Below, piece after piece: positions 24,707 to 35,823 of a stretch of 64,000 nucleotides of DNA. The DNA is from Aulostomus chinensis (lineage: Eukaryota; Chordata; Actinopteri; Syngnathiformes; Aulostomidae): the NCBI GenBank assembly GCA_037954235.1, contig JBBMOA010000021.1, forward strand, positions 25,035,358 through 25,099,357, in the 5' to 3' direction. Made by a program: the position numbers and the translations under genes. Each line of letters opens with the position of its first letter. Positions within the stretch are counted from its first letter, which is position 1. The notes beneath the pieces were generated by a model. That model did no database searches. It saw only the letters and a program-made list of their open reading frames with translations, and was not told the origin of the DNA.

Positions 24707-27706
24707 TTGGTGTTGTCTCCCACCCAGCCTATAGAAACTGTGTCTGCCCCGAGGCTGTATAAGCCTGCACCCAAATCTGGAGGAGTAATTTATAGCAACT
24801 TAGTTCAAATTAAAACCACTGCTCCAGCAAACCAACCCAGTAAAACTATTGAATGTGGTTTGCTAAATATTCAATCTCTCCCATCCAAGTCTCTCCTAGT
24901 GAACGACTTAATTACTAATTATCAGATTGGTGTATTAGCACTCACTGAAACCTGGGAGCAGCAAGATGAGTGTGTTAGTTTAAATGAATCTTGCCCTCCT
25001 GGTTACATTAACTACCATGTACCTCGCACCACTGGCAGAGGAGGAGGAGCTGCAATCTATCGATCAAATTTGCTCATTAACCCTCCACCTAATTGTTCAT
25101 TAATTCATTTGAGAGCCTGACTGTCAGCTTCTCCCTCCCAGACTGGAAAGCAGAGAAACCACTCTTACTTGCTGGGGTGTACCGTCCTCCTGCACCTTAT
25201 TCTGAGTTCTTAGAAGAACTCCCTGACTTTCTGTCTAACTTGGCATTGAACTCAGACAAAGTCATTCTAGTGGGTGACTTTAACATCCATGTGGACGTCA
25301 ATGATGATCGTCTGGCCACTGCGTTTAAGTCGCTTCTTGATTCTGTTGGCTTCTGTCAGAGGGTAAACAAACCCACTCACACTTTTAATCACATCCTTGA
25401 TTTAGTGCTCACTTATGGAATAGAAGCTGACCTCATCATAGTTCTTCCTCAGAACCCCGTCTTGTCTGATCACTCCTTAATTACATTTGAATTTGCTTTA
25501 ACAAATTATATCCTACCTGGGAAAAAGTCCCGCTTCAGTAGATGTCTATCTGACACTGCTGTTTCTAGATTTAGGAGCTTATTCCAGCAGAGCTTGCTGC
25601 CACACCTTGTAGTGATATAATGGGCAGTTATGCTGATTCCACCCCACCCAGGTGGACTATCTTGTGGACAGCACTGCAGCAGCACTCCTTGGGACACTTG
25701 ATGCCGTAGCTCCCCTGAAGAAGAAGGTTATCAACCAGAAAAGAATAGTTCCCTGGTACAGCCCAGAGCTGCACGGCTTAAAACAGAAGACCAGACAACT
25801 GGAAAGGAAGACACATTCCAGCCAGCACGAGGAAGTCCGCCAAGCCTGGAAGGAGAGTTTATTAATATATAAAAAGAACTCCGTAATGCTAGAAGCGCTT
25901 ACTACTCGTCCCTGATAGAAAAGAAGAAGAACCACCCCAGGTTCCTCTTCAGCACCGTGGGCAGGCTCACCAAGAACCATAGTGCTGTTGAGCCATGCAT
26001 CCCCCCAACTCTCAGCAGTAACGACTTCCTTTCTTTCTTTACTGAAAAGATTGTGAATATTAGAACGAGGATTGCCAGTAATGGAGGACAGACTACAGTC
26101 CCCATAGAAGCACCTCCCAGACTTGGTGCATACTTGGACAGCTTCTCCCCATCGACCTGTCAGACTTGACTTCTACAGTCACTTCCTCCAAGTCAGCCAC
26201 TTGTCTGCTGGATCCCATCCCAACAAGCCTCCTTAAGGATGTCTTCCCTCTAGTCAACACTTCTATATTGAACCAAATTAATCTTTCCTTAGTCACAGGT
26301 TATGTGCCACAGGCCTTTAAGGTGACTGTCATCAACCCTTTACTTCAAAACCTTCTCTTGACCCAGATGTGTTAGCCAACTATAGGCCGATATCCAACCT
26401 CCTCTACATCTCCAAGATCCTTGAGAAGGTTGTCCTGGAGCAGCTACATGAACATCTGCACAGCAACGAGCTCTTTGAAGCCTTCCAGTCTGGATTCAGG
26501 GAACACCATAGCACTGAACCAGCACTGGTCAGAGTCTCTACTGATCTTCTTACAGCTTCAGACAGAGGTCTCATCTCTGTCCTTATGGACCTCAGTGCTG
26601 CATTTGACACCATCGACCACAGCATCCTGCTACAGAGACTAGACCGTGAAACTGGGATTAAAGACCTGCCCTAAAATTGTTTAAGTCCTACTTATCAGAC
26701 AGGTTTCAGTTTGTTAATGTTAATAATGACTATTCAGAGTATAGCAGAGTTACATATGGTGTACCACAGGGTTCAGTTTTAGGACCGATTCTCTTCACTC
26801 TTTACATGCTCCCATTAGGTGACATAATCCAGAAGCACTCGATCAACTTCCACTGTTATGCAGATGACACACAACTTTACTTGTCGATGGAGCCAGACGA
26901 CACAAGCCAGCTTACTAATCTGCAAGACTGCCTGAAAGACATGAAATCCTGGATGTCCTCTAACTTCTTACTGCTAAATTCAGATCAAACTGAGGTCATC
27001 ATGTTTGGACCTAAACCCCTCAGGGACACCTCTCTAACCAGATCACTACTCCAGATGGCATCACCCTGACCCTGAGGACAACTGCAGGGAACCTTTGGAG
27101 TCATTTTTGACCATGACCTTTCCTTCAGCTCCCACATAAAGCATGTGACCAGGACCGCCTTCTTCCATCTGCGAAGTATCGCTAAGATCAGGAAGATCCT
27201 TTCCCAGAGTGATGCTGAGAAACTGGTGCATGCATTTATCACTTCTAGGCTGGACCACTGCAACTCTCTCCTGTCAGGATGTCCTAAATACTCCCTAAAG
27301 AGTCTCCAGCTGGTCCAGAACACTGCAGCCAGGGTTCTGACGGGAGTTAGAAGAGAGAACACATCTCTCCACTTCAGCTTCTCTCCTTCCTGTAGGATCT
27401 AGAATCCACTTCAAAATCCTTCTGCTGACTCATCAGGCTCTCAATGATGAAGCTCCATCCTCTCTGAAAGAACTCATTAGTCCCTCCTGTCCAACCAGAG
27501 CACTCCGCTCCCAGAATGCAGGTCTGTTAGTGACTCCCAGTGTCAATAAAAACAGACTGGGAGGTGGAGCCTTCAGGTACCAGTTCTTCTACTGTGGAAC
27601 CAGCATCTCTCCATGGGTCAGAGAGGCAGACACTCTGACTACTTTGAAGTCCAGGCTTAAGACTTTCCTTTATGACAGAGCCTTCAGTCAGGACTGGTTC
27701 AGGTAG
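24707..27706 (+). pseudogene. L2-type LINE ORF2: endonuclease plus reverse transcriptase, frameshifted
   Basis: The apurinic-type endonuclease comes first: LLNIQSLPSKSLLVNDLI, LALTETW, GVYRPPAPYSEF, ILVGDFNIHVD and SDHSLITFEF, the last carrying the catalytic His. The reverse transcriptase follows: NYRPISNLLYISKILEKVV, motif A DLSAAFDTIDHS, motif B YGVPQGSVLGPILF, and motif C YADD in HCYADDTQLYLS. The carboxy part has LDHCNSLLSG and ends DRAFSQDWFR before TAG at 27704-27706. Such a protein nicks target DNA and primes reverse transcription of LINE RNA. At least six frame changes are evident (near 25100, 25615, 25650, 25915, 26165-26370, 26670, 27065 and 27400), so it cannot be made as one protein. 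Confidence 0.9.
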
Positions 27707-27769
27707 CTCCGAACCATTGATAGCTATGCTGCTATAGGCTTAGACTGCTGGGGGACACATCAGGTTACA

Positions 27770-27880
27770 TGGAGCCCTCCCCTCCCCTCCTCTCCTCTCC
27801 TCTCCTCTCCTCTCCTCTCCTCTCCTCTCCTCTCCTCTCCCCTCCCCTCCTCTCCTCTCTTCTCTTCTTCTCTCCTCCTT
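27770..27880. repeat. (CTCCT)n-type pyrimidine tract in LINE 3' region
   Basis: Repeated TCTCC/CCTCC pentamers form a nearly pure C/T run of about 110 bases. It could form triplex DNA. It lies just past the end of ORF2. Confidence 0.93.
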
Positions 27881-27997
27881 GGTGTCTCGCAGTCTCTCTG
27901 TGTTTCCACAGATCCACCAGAGCTCCAACCGCCGCCTGCATCACCCCCCCACCCCCCCCTCTTATTCCCTACTGTTACACCGGCCTGCGCTCCCCTT

Positions 27998-28793
27998 CCA
28001 TGAACCAGTCTACCATCCAGTCCCCCATCAAGCTGGCTTGCTCTCCCTGCCTCCCCTCCCATGAACCAGTCTACCGTCCAGTCCCCCATCAAGCTGGCTT
28101 GCTCTCCCTGCCTCCCCTCCCATGAACCAGTCTACCATCCAGTCCCCCATCAAGCTGGCTTGCTCTCCCTGCCTCCCCTCCCATGAACCAGTCTACCATC
28201 CAGTCCCCCATCAAGCTGGCTTGCTCTCCCTGCCTCCCCTCCCATGAACCAGTCTACCATCCAGTCCTCCATCAAGCTGGCTTGCTCTCCCTGCCTCCCC
28301 TTCCATGAACCAGTCTACCATCCAGTCCCTCATCAAGCTGGCTTGCTCTCCCTTCCTCCCCTCCCATGAACCAGTCCACCATCCAGTCCTCCATCAAGCT
28401 GGCTTGCTCTCCCTGCCTCCCCTCCCATGAACCAGTCTACCATCCAGTCCCCCATCAAGCTGGCTTGCTCTCCCTGCCTCCCCTCCCATGAACCAGTCTA
28501 CCATCCAGTCCTCCATCAAGCTGGCTTGCTCTCTCTGCCTCCCCTCCCATGAACCAGTCTACCATCCAGTCCTCCATCAAGCTGGCTTGCTCTCCCTGCC
28601 TCCCCTCCCATGAACCAGTCTACCATCCAGTCCCCCATCGAGCTGGCTTGCTCTCCCTGCCTCTCCTTCCATGAACCATTCTACCATCCAGTCCCCCATC
28701 AAGCTGGCTTGCTCTCCCTGCCTCCCCTCCCATGAACCAGTCTACCATCCAGTCCCCCATCAAGCTGGCTTGCTCTCCCTGCCTCCCCTTCCA
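27998..28793. repeat. 61-bp minisatellite, about 13 copies, in LINE 3' region
   Basis: Each unit starts near CCATGAACCAGTCTACCATC, goes on with CAAGCTGGCTTGCTCTCC and ends in a C/T-rich run. Successive ATGAACC positions (28000, 28061, 28122) give a 61-bp period. Units differ by a few bases (CCCCCATC against CCTCCATC). The array stops at CCAGAAGCTTCC, and the LINE 3' region continues after it. Confidence 0.93.
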
Positions 28794-29100
28794 GAAGCTT
28801 CCTTCTTCAACTGTTATTAACATTTCCATGTTTCCTACATTCTGTGTTATAAACTGTTGTCTTGTCTGTACCAACATCTCCTGTCCGTCTGTCCCTCCTG
28901 GTGAGGGATCCTCCTCCCCTCCTCACCCTGAGGTTTCTCCCATTTTTCCCTGTTACAGGTTTTCTATGGAGTTTCTCCTCAGTCGATGTGAGGCTCTGAG
29001 GGCAGAGGATGTTGTTATGATGCCATGAAGCCTGGAGACAAACTGGTGGTGAAAACGGGCTGTGCAAATAAAATTGCCTTGCCTTGCCCTTTCTTGCCCT

Positions 29101-29366
29101 CTGATCTGAGAGGACCCCTTAAAACTTGATACTTTTAACAAGTCACACTTCCTTTGTCAGCTTGGTAGAAACCTGGGGCCCCATGTATCAATACGTGGAT
29201 CTCATCCTAAAAAACTGCGGTCGCAAGAATCGTGAAAGTTGCGTACGCACAAAAAAAATCTGGATGTCTCAATTTGTGCGAGTGCCAGAATCCAGGCACG
29301 TTTCCTTGATACATCCCAATCAGCGTGGAACTCTTTGGAGTTGACCTCGGATCTCTCATTCAAGTT
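29101..29366. other. Possible PIF/Harbinger transposon end
   Basis: From 29174 the sequence GGGGCCCCATGTATCAATAC followed by GTTGCGTACGCAC resembles the terminal region of fish Harbinger-type elements, which start with a GGGCC..ATGTATCAA motif. It lies directly left of the retrovirus. Harbinger genes are found to the right of the retrovirus, so this may be the other end of the same element. No matching right end was found. Confidence 0.4.
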
Positions 29367-29744
29367 GAGATGACAAACGAGACTCAACGACGGATCATCT
29401 TACAGCCTCTTACCAATCCTAAGCCTCTTAAGCCTCTTGTGGGTTTAATGCACAGATCAATCACCTCACATCTTACATACAGACAGAACCCTCCTTACAA
29501 CTTGCATTCACATTTTATACCTTTTGTTGACGTCATTACTCTTGTGTGTGTACGTGCTTCGCTTCAGCAAGGTGCATCCTGTTTGGCAAGGTACTGGGGT
29601 ACAGGTTTACTGGAACATCCAGTCCATTGTCCCATCCTCATATGACCTGAACTTAAGACCTTGTACTAGCAATACCCTGTTTACTTGGAGACCAGTATAT
29701 CTTACATGAACTTTCTCCAGACACGTATGTCTTACATAAACTCA
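29367..29744 (-). repeat. Candidate 3' LTR of the endogenous retrovirus
   Basis: On the minus strand the stretch begins TGAGTTTATG right after a purine-rich ATGGAGGGGCG and can end in CATCTCA, so TGAG and CTCA make the short inverted ends of an LTR. A TATAAAA box lies at about 29513-29519, with ATTAAA (a poly-A signal variant) at about 29444-29449 some 65 bases downstream, the expected order of U3 and R. No second LTR is present, so the ends rest on these signals alone. Confidence 0.55.
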
Positions 29745-30137
29745 CGCCCCTCCATAATATCGTAAATATCGTATTTGATATTTACATTAAAATGTCCGCT
29801 TCAAAATAGACACACACAAGATTTTACCATTCACCTATTAGGTTCACATTTTGCAGAGGCGAAAACCTGCCCGGCTGTTTTTAAGCAGGAAATTCCTCTA
29901 CGGCCCCCCCGCTAGCGACCTTCATCATGAACCTTCACAATTCACATCTCAATTCTTTAGCGAAAAAATGTGTAAAAGCATAATTCAACCAAAATAATGT
30001 CTCACTGTATGTGATTATATCAAATTAAGAGTTCACAATCCGTTGCTCCACGGGATTCCTTCTTCAATGGACTTCGAATCCACAGTCCATCATCCTATGC
30101 GATTCACTCCTTTAATCAAACGACAGTTAATTTTACC
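29745..30137 (-). other. Retroviral 3' non-coding stretch between env and LTR
   Basis: About 390 bases between the env stop and the LTR start. I see no reading frame. The purine-rich ATGGAGGGGCG at its far end is the likely polypurine tract that would prime plus-strand synthesis. Confidence 0.5.
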
Positions 30138-33100
30138 TCACTCTGTGCTCTGTCCATCATCATCAGAGTCCTGTAAGAAGTTAGGATTGGGAAACAAGTC
30201 CGGAATTCTCCCATCCTCAGCCTCCCTCTTGCAGATTTGTGCCATTTGCACGGGAGTCATCATGTTCAACATTTGAGCCCGTTGGAGTCCAGCTGTCATC
30301 ATCATATGCTCGTCCATAGCCCGTGTGCAGCGTCTTTTCATGATGGGGATGATGCAACATGTCAAAAAGAGAACTAGTATTAAGACTATTAAGGCACTGA
30401 GTCCTGCCTTAGCCCAAACGGCTCCCCATTTACCTAAAATTTGGTCTAACCAATCCCATGATATCTTTCCCCCCTTACCAGCACTCTCTCTAAGCTCCAG
30501 TTTAAGTTTAGTCAACTTGTCCATAGCAACAGAAAATATTCCATCAGGAGCTGTGTGATTTGGGATAAAAGTACAACAATATTTTCCAAACATTTGACAA
30601 ACTCCTCCTTTATCAGCTGTCAACCAATCTAGAACCTGTCTATTTTGCTGAGTCATTATGCTAGTTGCATGCAGTTGACTACCAAAAGCATGGAGTATTT
30701 CAGACGTTATGTTAGCAAACCTCTGTTGATTGCAGTAAATGTAATTTATCCACTTAACATCCTTATTGATGGTGATCCAGGGAAGTATAGACTCCAGTCC
30801 AGCTCTAACCTCATCCTGGGCTTTAAACTCATCTGGGATCCCGGCCGGTAGACCCAGAGCATCAGTGTATATGTTAGTATCGTCGATCTGCCTTTTGTGT
30901 CTGTTTAGTTTAGCGATTTTCTCTTCAATTTCGAGGATAACATTTATACCATCATACATCACAACTGCTGGTAATTTTAGTCGCACTAATGTACAGAGTC
31001 CTATCCACCGTGGTGGAATTGTGTTAAATACAATGTTATCTCCACACATCCAATAGCTATCAGCTACAGGAAAATTTTGATTACTTAGAAGGTACACAGT
31101 AGGCAAAGTCATAGTTATGTTCTCACACGTTTGGTTTATTGGTTGGGGATTTTCAAACCACACTGGTCTAGTTACAAATGGATCACTCATGTTAGCCTCT
31201 GGAAACCAAGACAATACCCATGTTACTTTACAATTAACTGTTGTGTTACCCACATGAATCCCTCCTTTCGTGTTAGTGAATCCTCCACTGGCAAAACATT
31301 CATATTCCGCGATTTCATCTATTTTATAATTTGTGGGTGGCTCATTTTGGGATGTTGTGACTGAAAATTCCTCGCACGTTTGTTTAAATGTGCAGTCTAC
31401 ACATGTATCCAGGTAAGTGTGAATAGCTCTAGAACCGTATAGGAGTCTACACTTAACACCACACATTGGAAGTCTGAAGAAGGTTGCCACATCAGATCTG
31501 GGGGTAAACTCTCCGCTCCTGCATTTATGTTGTTGAACTCTAGCGCATTCTTCATGCGTGTATTTTTCAGGTATCACAGTAGGAAGCGCTGTGGGTGCCT
31601 CAGAACATATTATGCACTCAGTTGTGGTCATTTGTTTCACAGTGAACATGGCCCATTGATACCACATATTGTGGCTGGCTGCTTCCCAGCGCTCATCAGC
31701 GTATGATCTTACACTTCTCTGGCTGGGTTTAGCTATTTCTGTACACTGATGGTCTTCGAACTCACTGTAGTCGTCATAATCTGTATAAATCGTATCTCTT
31801 AACGTCTTAGTTGGCTCTGCTATGGTTGGTATTTTAGCTACCTCTTTTGGAGATTTAGTTGCGGTCAGCTCCGTCAGAAATTTGGTTATGGTTGGCTTCG
31901 ATGTAGTTATAGCCTTGTATGTAGCCTTGGTTGAAAGTGTGAGGGTCTTAGTTTTAGCAAATACTGGCCAAGTTAAGATTTTACCTGATGAGGTTATGGT
32001 TGCAGTTTGTCTAGGGGCCACGGTTGATGGAACTTCAGTTGTGGACGGAATTGATGAAATTGTGGCTGCGGACGGAATTGCGGTTGTGACTGGTGAAGTT
32101 TTGGCTGGAGTTGGAGCTGGACTCATCTCTGCTGGGATCGTGGCTACAAGAATGTTCTTAGGGGTAGTTACCCCTACCGGTTTAACTACTTTGTGGCTGT
32201 AGCTATGGGTGTTACTTTACCTGGTACTTTTACAGTTGACGGCAAGGTGGTTTTAAGCATGTTTGTGGGCTTTATAGCTACATCACCTATGGTATTGGCG
32301 ATCTTGGGTGATTTAGTAGTTGGTGTCGAGATCATAACAGGAGCTACGGGCGTGTGCACTTTGACATGTTGGTGTTTGATTTGGCCTGTTGCCTGGGTCG
32401 TTGTATCCCTGTTCCCAATACAGATAGTTTGGTTGGTCACTTCCTTCCCGTCAGGAACATACCATGGATGCACTCGCTTACTTGCCCGTCCATCTTTGAA
32501 CGTACTTATTAATTCTAAAGCATACTTCCCATTTAGCTCATACAAAGTCTCGTTCAGTTCAGCTACCCACTCACCTGCTTCTTCAAATACCGCCATACCG
32601 CACTGATCCAATTCCCAACCTGTTGTGTTTTCATTATGCTTGTTAATCCACCCGCATAGTACATTTGTTTCAGTCCCTGTTTCGACCTCTTCGATTTCCA
32701 AGAGACGTACATCACGCTTCTTCAAGTTGTCTGCTACCCCCTGTGGTGGAACGTGCACCCTTATTTTCCCATTAATTATCTCAGTCCTAAGTGGGACAAC
32801 TCCTAAAATTTCAGGGTCGGGAGTCTCCTCCCTGTTTAGCACCAGTGACCTTTGCAATTGAGTGTTATTTTTATTATTCCCCACACGCACAAGGACATAG
32901 TACGCATCGTTTGGATCAAATTCTGTGCTTTTACCATGTTTTCAGCTACTGTAAGAGTAATTTTAAATACTTCCAGTGCCCATACTGTTATCATCTGAGC
33001 CTTTTTAACCCCACACAAATGAGAACGCTCATAATCATTTGACATGACAACTGCTTCATATGTTAACTCCCCTTTACCGAGTGTGTCTGGTATGTCCATA

Positions 33101-33438
33101 CTAGCCTGCCACTTCCACATTGTATGTACTCTCCTTTTACTACGTTTCTTAGCATGCATCAGTGTGTGTAGGATAGCTATGTGTCTGAACTTAGCTGAGA
33201 GTGTCGGCTTAGGGTTCAGAGTGTGGGATGGTGTAGTTGCATCATACTCATCTGATTCATGTGCTTCGGCGTCTCCGTGGCACGGGTGAGTCTCTGTTGT
33301 GGCTCTGGTCTCCTGGGCTTTTGACAATGTCACTGAGGTTGACATCTCCTTTATTCCTATGGGCATCCAAATCAGAATGCTCACCACTGTCAGAGCGCCC
33401 CACATTGTCATCTTTTCTATCTCTGTTTTCCAACTCAA
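30138..33438 (-). pseudogene. env: Retroviral env, split over three frames
   Basis: The envelope protein binds a receptor and fuses membranes. Its reading frame starts at 33438, where the first 182 nt overlap the end of pol, with a hydrophobic leader-like ALTVVSILIWMPIGI. The frame changes between 32890 and 32836 and again near 32190, so only the last 662 codons (32126-30138) stay open. That part holds a Thr/Pro/Ser-rich mucin-like stretch, a furin-type RHKRQ site at about residue 408, the immunosuppressive-type segment and C-x6-CC (CQMFGKYCC) at about residue 512. A membrane anchor follows at about residues 571-596 (SALIVLILVLFLTCCIIP), then an acidic tail. C-x6-CC marks gamma-type envelopes with a covalent surface-transmembrane link. 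Similar env genes are widespread in spiny-rayed fishes. The broken surface subunit makes this copy unlikely to work. Confidence 0.88.
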
Positions 33439-35080
33439 TACCGCCCTTGGTTTTTCCGGGGACTTTTGTGCAGTGATTCAGATGATAACACGTTGTGCTT
33501 CCTTCGACTTGAACTGCCGTTGGAGTCGCCCGCACCACCGTATATGGTCCTTCCCGTTGTGGTTCGTGCCACTTTCGTCTGAAGATCTTGATGTACACCT
33601 GGTCACCAGGCACGACAGGTTTCTTGACCTCCTGGTCAAGATCTGGCACTTTTTTCTTCTCCTGAAGGTAGATAGACCTATGTATTGCAGTTAGTTGACT
33701 CATATAGTCTTTTAGCTCGACTTGCAGTTGCTCAAGCGGAGGTCCCATATACGGGCCTCGCAGTTGTGGGGCCGGCATAGGTCGGCCTGTTAGCATTTCA
33801 TGCGGTGTTAGATGCGTGCTCCTGTGAGTTTGCATGCGGTAGCTCATTAGTGCAAGCGGCAAAGCATCTACCCAGTTCAGTTTTGTGCTGGCACAGATTT
33901 TACTGATTTTTGCTTTTAGTGTTCCATTTATTCGCTCTACCATACCATTGCTCTGTGGATGGTACACTGCAGATAGTCTTTGTTTGACACGTAACTGCTG
34001 AAGAACGCCTTTGGCAACCTTATGTACAAATGCAGAACCGTTGTCAGAACTTATTTCTGATGGGATACCAAACCTTGGAATGACTTCTCTTGTCAGAAAT
34101 TTAATCACTGTTTCTGAGCCTAGGTTTTTAGATGGAACTGCTTCCACCCATCGTGAAAACCTGTCTATGATGACTAACATGTAGCGTTTTCCTTGTACTG
34201 ATTTTATCATGTCAACATAGTCTATGGCTAGGTGTTTGAATGGTCCCTCAGGGATCGGAATGTGCCCTACCGGTGTTTTTACTGGTTTTCGCACATTATT
34301 TTGAGCACAGACTTGGCGTTGGTTTAAGACTTCATCAACCATGGCTTGCATGTATGGTGACCAATAGCCTTGTTGTTTTATCTTTTTCAGCACTTCCCCC
34401 CTTGCACAGTGATCTGCATTGTGCCCTTCTGAAATTAGAACGGTCAGTAGAGGCACTGGTGCGACCAAAAGGCCCTCATGTGACCTCCACAAACCCTTCC
34501 CGTCTGCTAATGCACCCCTTTGTTGCCATAGATTTTGTTCATTTTCTCCTGCCTCTTTCTGTATTAAAACAATGTCATCAGGTGTAACAGTAGGTTCGAG
34601 TGATATTACTGGTGAGAAAATGGCTACCTCACACTTGGATGCAGCTTTGGCAGCTTCATCAGCTGCATTGTTTCCCCTTATCACAGTGTCATTACCTTTG
34701 CGATGTGCTTGACATTTGATAATTGCGAGTTTTGCTGGAAGCAACATTGCAGACATTAGTTTGTTTATCTGATCTCCGTGTTGTATTGGGCTACCATCGG
34801 TTTTCCTAAACCCTCTTTGTCTCCACAACGAACCAAACAGATGACAAACACCATGTGCATAGGCTGAGTCAGTGTATACATTAGCTACTTTACCCTGTGC
34901 TAACTTACACGCCTCAGTTAACGCTTTTAGCTCGGCTAGCTGAGCTGAACAAGGTTGAACACAACTCTCAGCTTTCTCCGTCACAAACTCATTAGCATCT
35001 TGTCTTACCACAGCAAAGCCTGCATGATTTCCTAAGTGATCTCTGAAACAGGAACCGTCAACAAAATATGTTAGGGGCAT
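33257..35080 (-). pseudogene. pol: Retroviral pol remnant: RNase H and integrase
   Basis: A 607-codon open frame. RNase H comes first, with its acidic residues in FVDGSC, AELKALTEA, YTDSAYAHG and NNAADEAAK; it degrades RNA in RNA-DNA hybrids. Integrase follows. The zinc region keeps HNADH, but the Cys pair reads RQVC, so one Cys is lost. The catalytic triad is visible in AIDYVD (about 287), SSDNGS (about 345) and MVERIN (about 381), with the usual D-x35-E spacing. A GPYTVV domain lies near the carboxy end. The frame begins abruptly at RNase H because reverse transcriptase is deleted. The 3' end overlaps env by 182 nt. Confidence 0.9.
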
Positions 35081-35084
35081 ATTC

Positions 35085-35231
35085 TGGACTCACACAGGTG
35101 TGAGCTGCTCCAGTGTCGACCAACATTGGAATCTGCCTATTTTCAACTTTTACCTCCAACATAGGTTCTGCATCAGCTCCCATTGTGACTAAAGGGAACT
35201 GACCCTCCCCCGTGGGACTCTCTGGGCACCC
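35085..35231 (-). pseudogene. Retroviral protease stub
   Basis: Directly after the gag stop, in the same frame, about 48 codons lead to MLVDTGAAHT, the aspartic protease active site (D-T-G). The frame ends soon after, where the sequence joins RNase H in another frame. Half of protease and all of reverse transcriptase are therefore missing. Confidence 0.85.
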
Positions 35232-35234
35232 CTA
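35232..35234 (-). promoter_or_regulatory. Gag UAG stop, probable readthrough site
   Basis: The gag frame ends in TAG followed by GGG, and the protease frame continues without any shift. Gammaretroviruses such as murine leukaemia virus make Gag-Pol by reading through UAG followed by G. The downstream stretch is G/C-rich (CCCACGGGGGAGGG) and could form the structure that stimulates this. Inference only for this copy. Confidence 0.6.
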
Positions 35235-35745
35235 GTAACCATGGTTTGGGCCGGCCCAAGGATTACTCGGGCCTCCACCTCGCTGTTGTCTGGGCTGGGT
35301 TTCACGACCATGTTCTGTCCAATTGGAGTCAATTCGCGAAACCGGACACCGAGTTGCTATATGGCCAGGATCTCCGCAGTTCCAGCATTGTCTCGGCGGA
35401 GCGGGTCTTCCTCCCCGTCCTCTCTGACCTCCTTGAGTCTGCATTGGCTGCCTTGGCAGGCTGTAGTATTGCGGGGCCCCAGAGGGCCGGGAGTATTGTT
35501 GCATTGGGTATAATGCATTGCTCCGGCATGGTGCAGGCAAAGCCTCCACTACAGCATTTCTGAACAAGATTACCAGCATGGGGCTTTTATCCACTTCCTC
35601 CTCCGTCTCTTGCTTCCATTTTTTCAGAAGTTTGTTGATATACTGTAAGCAGTTGGGCTTTCATTGTCTTGCAGAGGGTCGCCTTTCAATGCTTTGGGAT
35701 CTGGCCTGGTTGGGTAATTGGCTGAGCGCAGCTGCCGGAGGACTG
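35232..35745 (-). pseudogene. gag: Retroviral gag, 3' part (capsid end and nucleocapsid)
   Basis: The last 120 codons are open and include a zinc knuckle CWNCGDPGHIATRC (C-x2-C-x4-H-x4-C) at 35344-35388, embedded in Arg/Gly-rich sequence as in nucleocapsid. Upstream, after a frame change near 35640, a Lys/Glu-rich segment looks like the capsid end. Homology stops at about 35745, where sequence of a different origin begins. Gag would package RNA and build the particle. Confidence 0.8.
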
Positions 35746-35768
35746 GGCCCGCCCCCGTTACGCCCACC

Positions 35769-35776
35769 TATAAATA
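35769..35776 (+). promoter_or_regulatory. TATA box upstream of the Myb/SANT-like gene
   Basis: TATAAATA stands 48 bases before the ATG of the Harbinger-type Myb/SANT-like gene, after a GC-rich CCCGCCCCCGTTACGCCCACC stretch that could bind Sp1-type factors. The spacing is plausible for a short 5' leader. Confidence 0.5.
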
Positions 35777-35823
35777 CTCAAATTCATTTAAAGAGGGTCT
35801 CCGCTGTCGGCGCTCTCAAAACA

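Larger units (their letters stand above)
24607..29100 (+). mobile_element. L2-type LINE, 3' part (continues from 16339)
   Basis: The interrupted ORF1 frame resumes directly after the TA at 24605. It is followed by ORF2 with endonuclease and reverse transcriptase, a long 3' region with a CTCCT tract and a 61-bp minisatellite, and a 3' end reading AAATAAAATTGCCTTGCC with repeated TTGCC. A second copy of the same 3' end lies at 37384-37589, which confirms the element boundary. The many frameshifts show an old, inactive copy. Confidence 0.88.
29367..35745 (-). mobile_element. Endogenous retrovirus, defective, minus strand
   Basis: In minus order the window shows the end of gag with a zinc knuckle, a protease stub, RNase H-integrase, env overlapping the end of pol, a 3' non-coding stretch and one candidate LTR. 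Reverse transcriptase and most of protease are missing, as are the front of gag, the leader and the 5' LTR. The gag stop followed in frame by protease, the pol-env overlap and the C-x6-CC env all fit a gamma-type/epsilon-type fish retrovirus. It is defective by deletion and by several frameshifts. Confidence 0.88.

Noticed and set aside
27760..28125. Open frames over the CTCCT tract and 61-bp repeat
   Set aside because: Low-complexity pyrimidine DNA gives stop-free frames on both strands, and the region is LINE 3' non-coding sequence.
30030..30075. tRNA-like GTTGCTCCACGGG and CTTCGAATCCAC motifs
   Set aside because: No acceptor stem, anticodon arm or correct spacing could be drawn.
31822..32606. 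Two Val/Gly-rich plus-strand open frames opposite env
   Set aside because: They are the antisense of the Thr/Pro-rich mucin-like env region. Codon bias of that region explains them.
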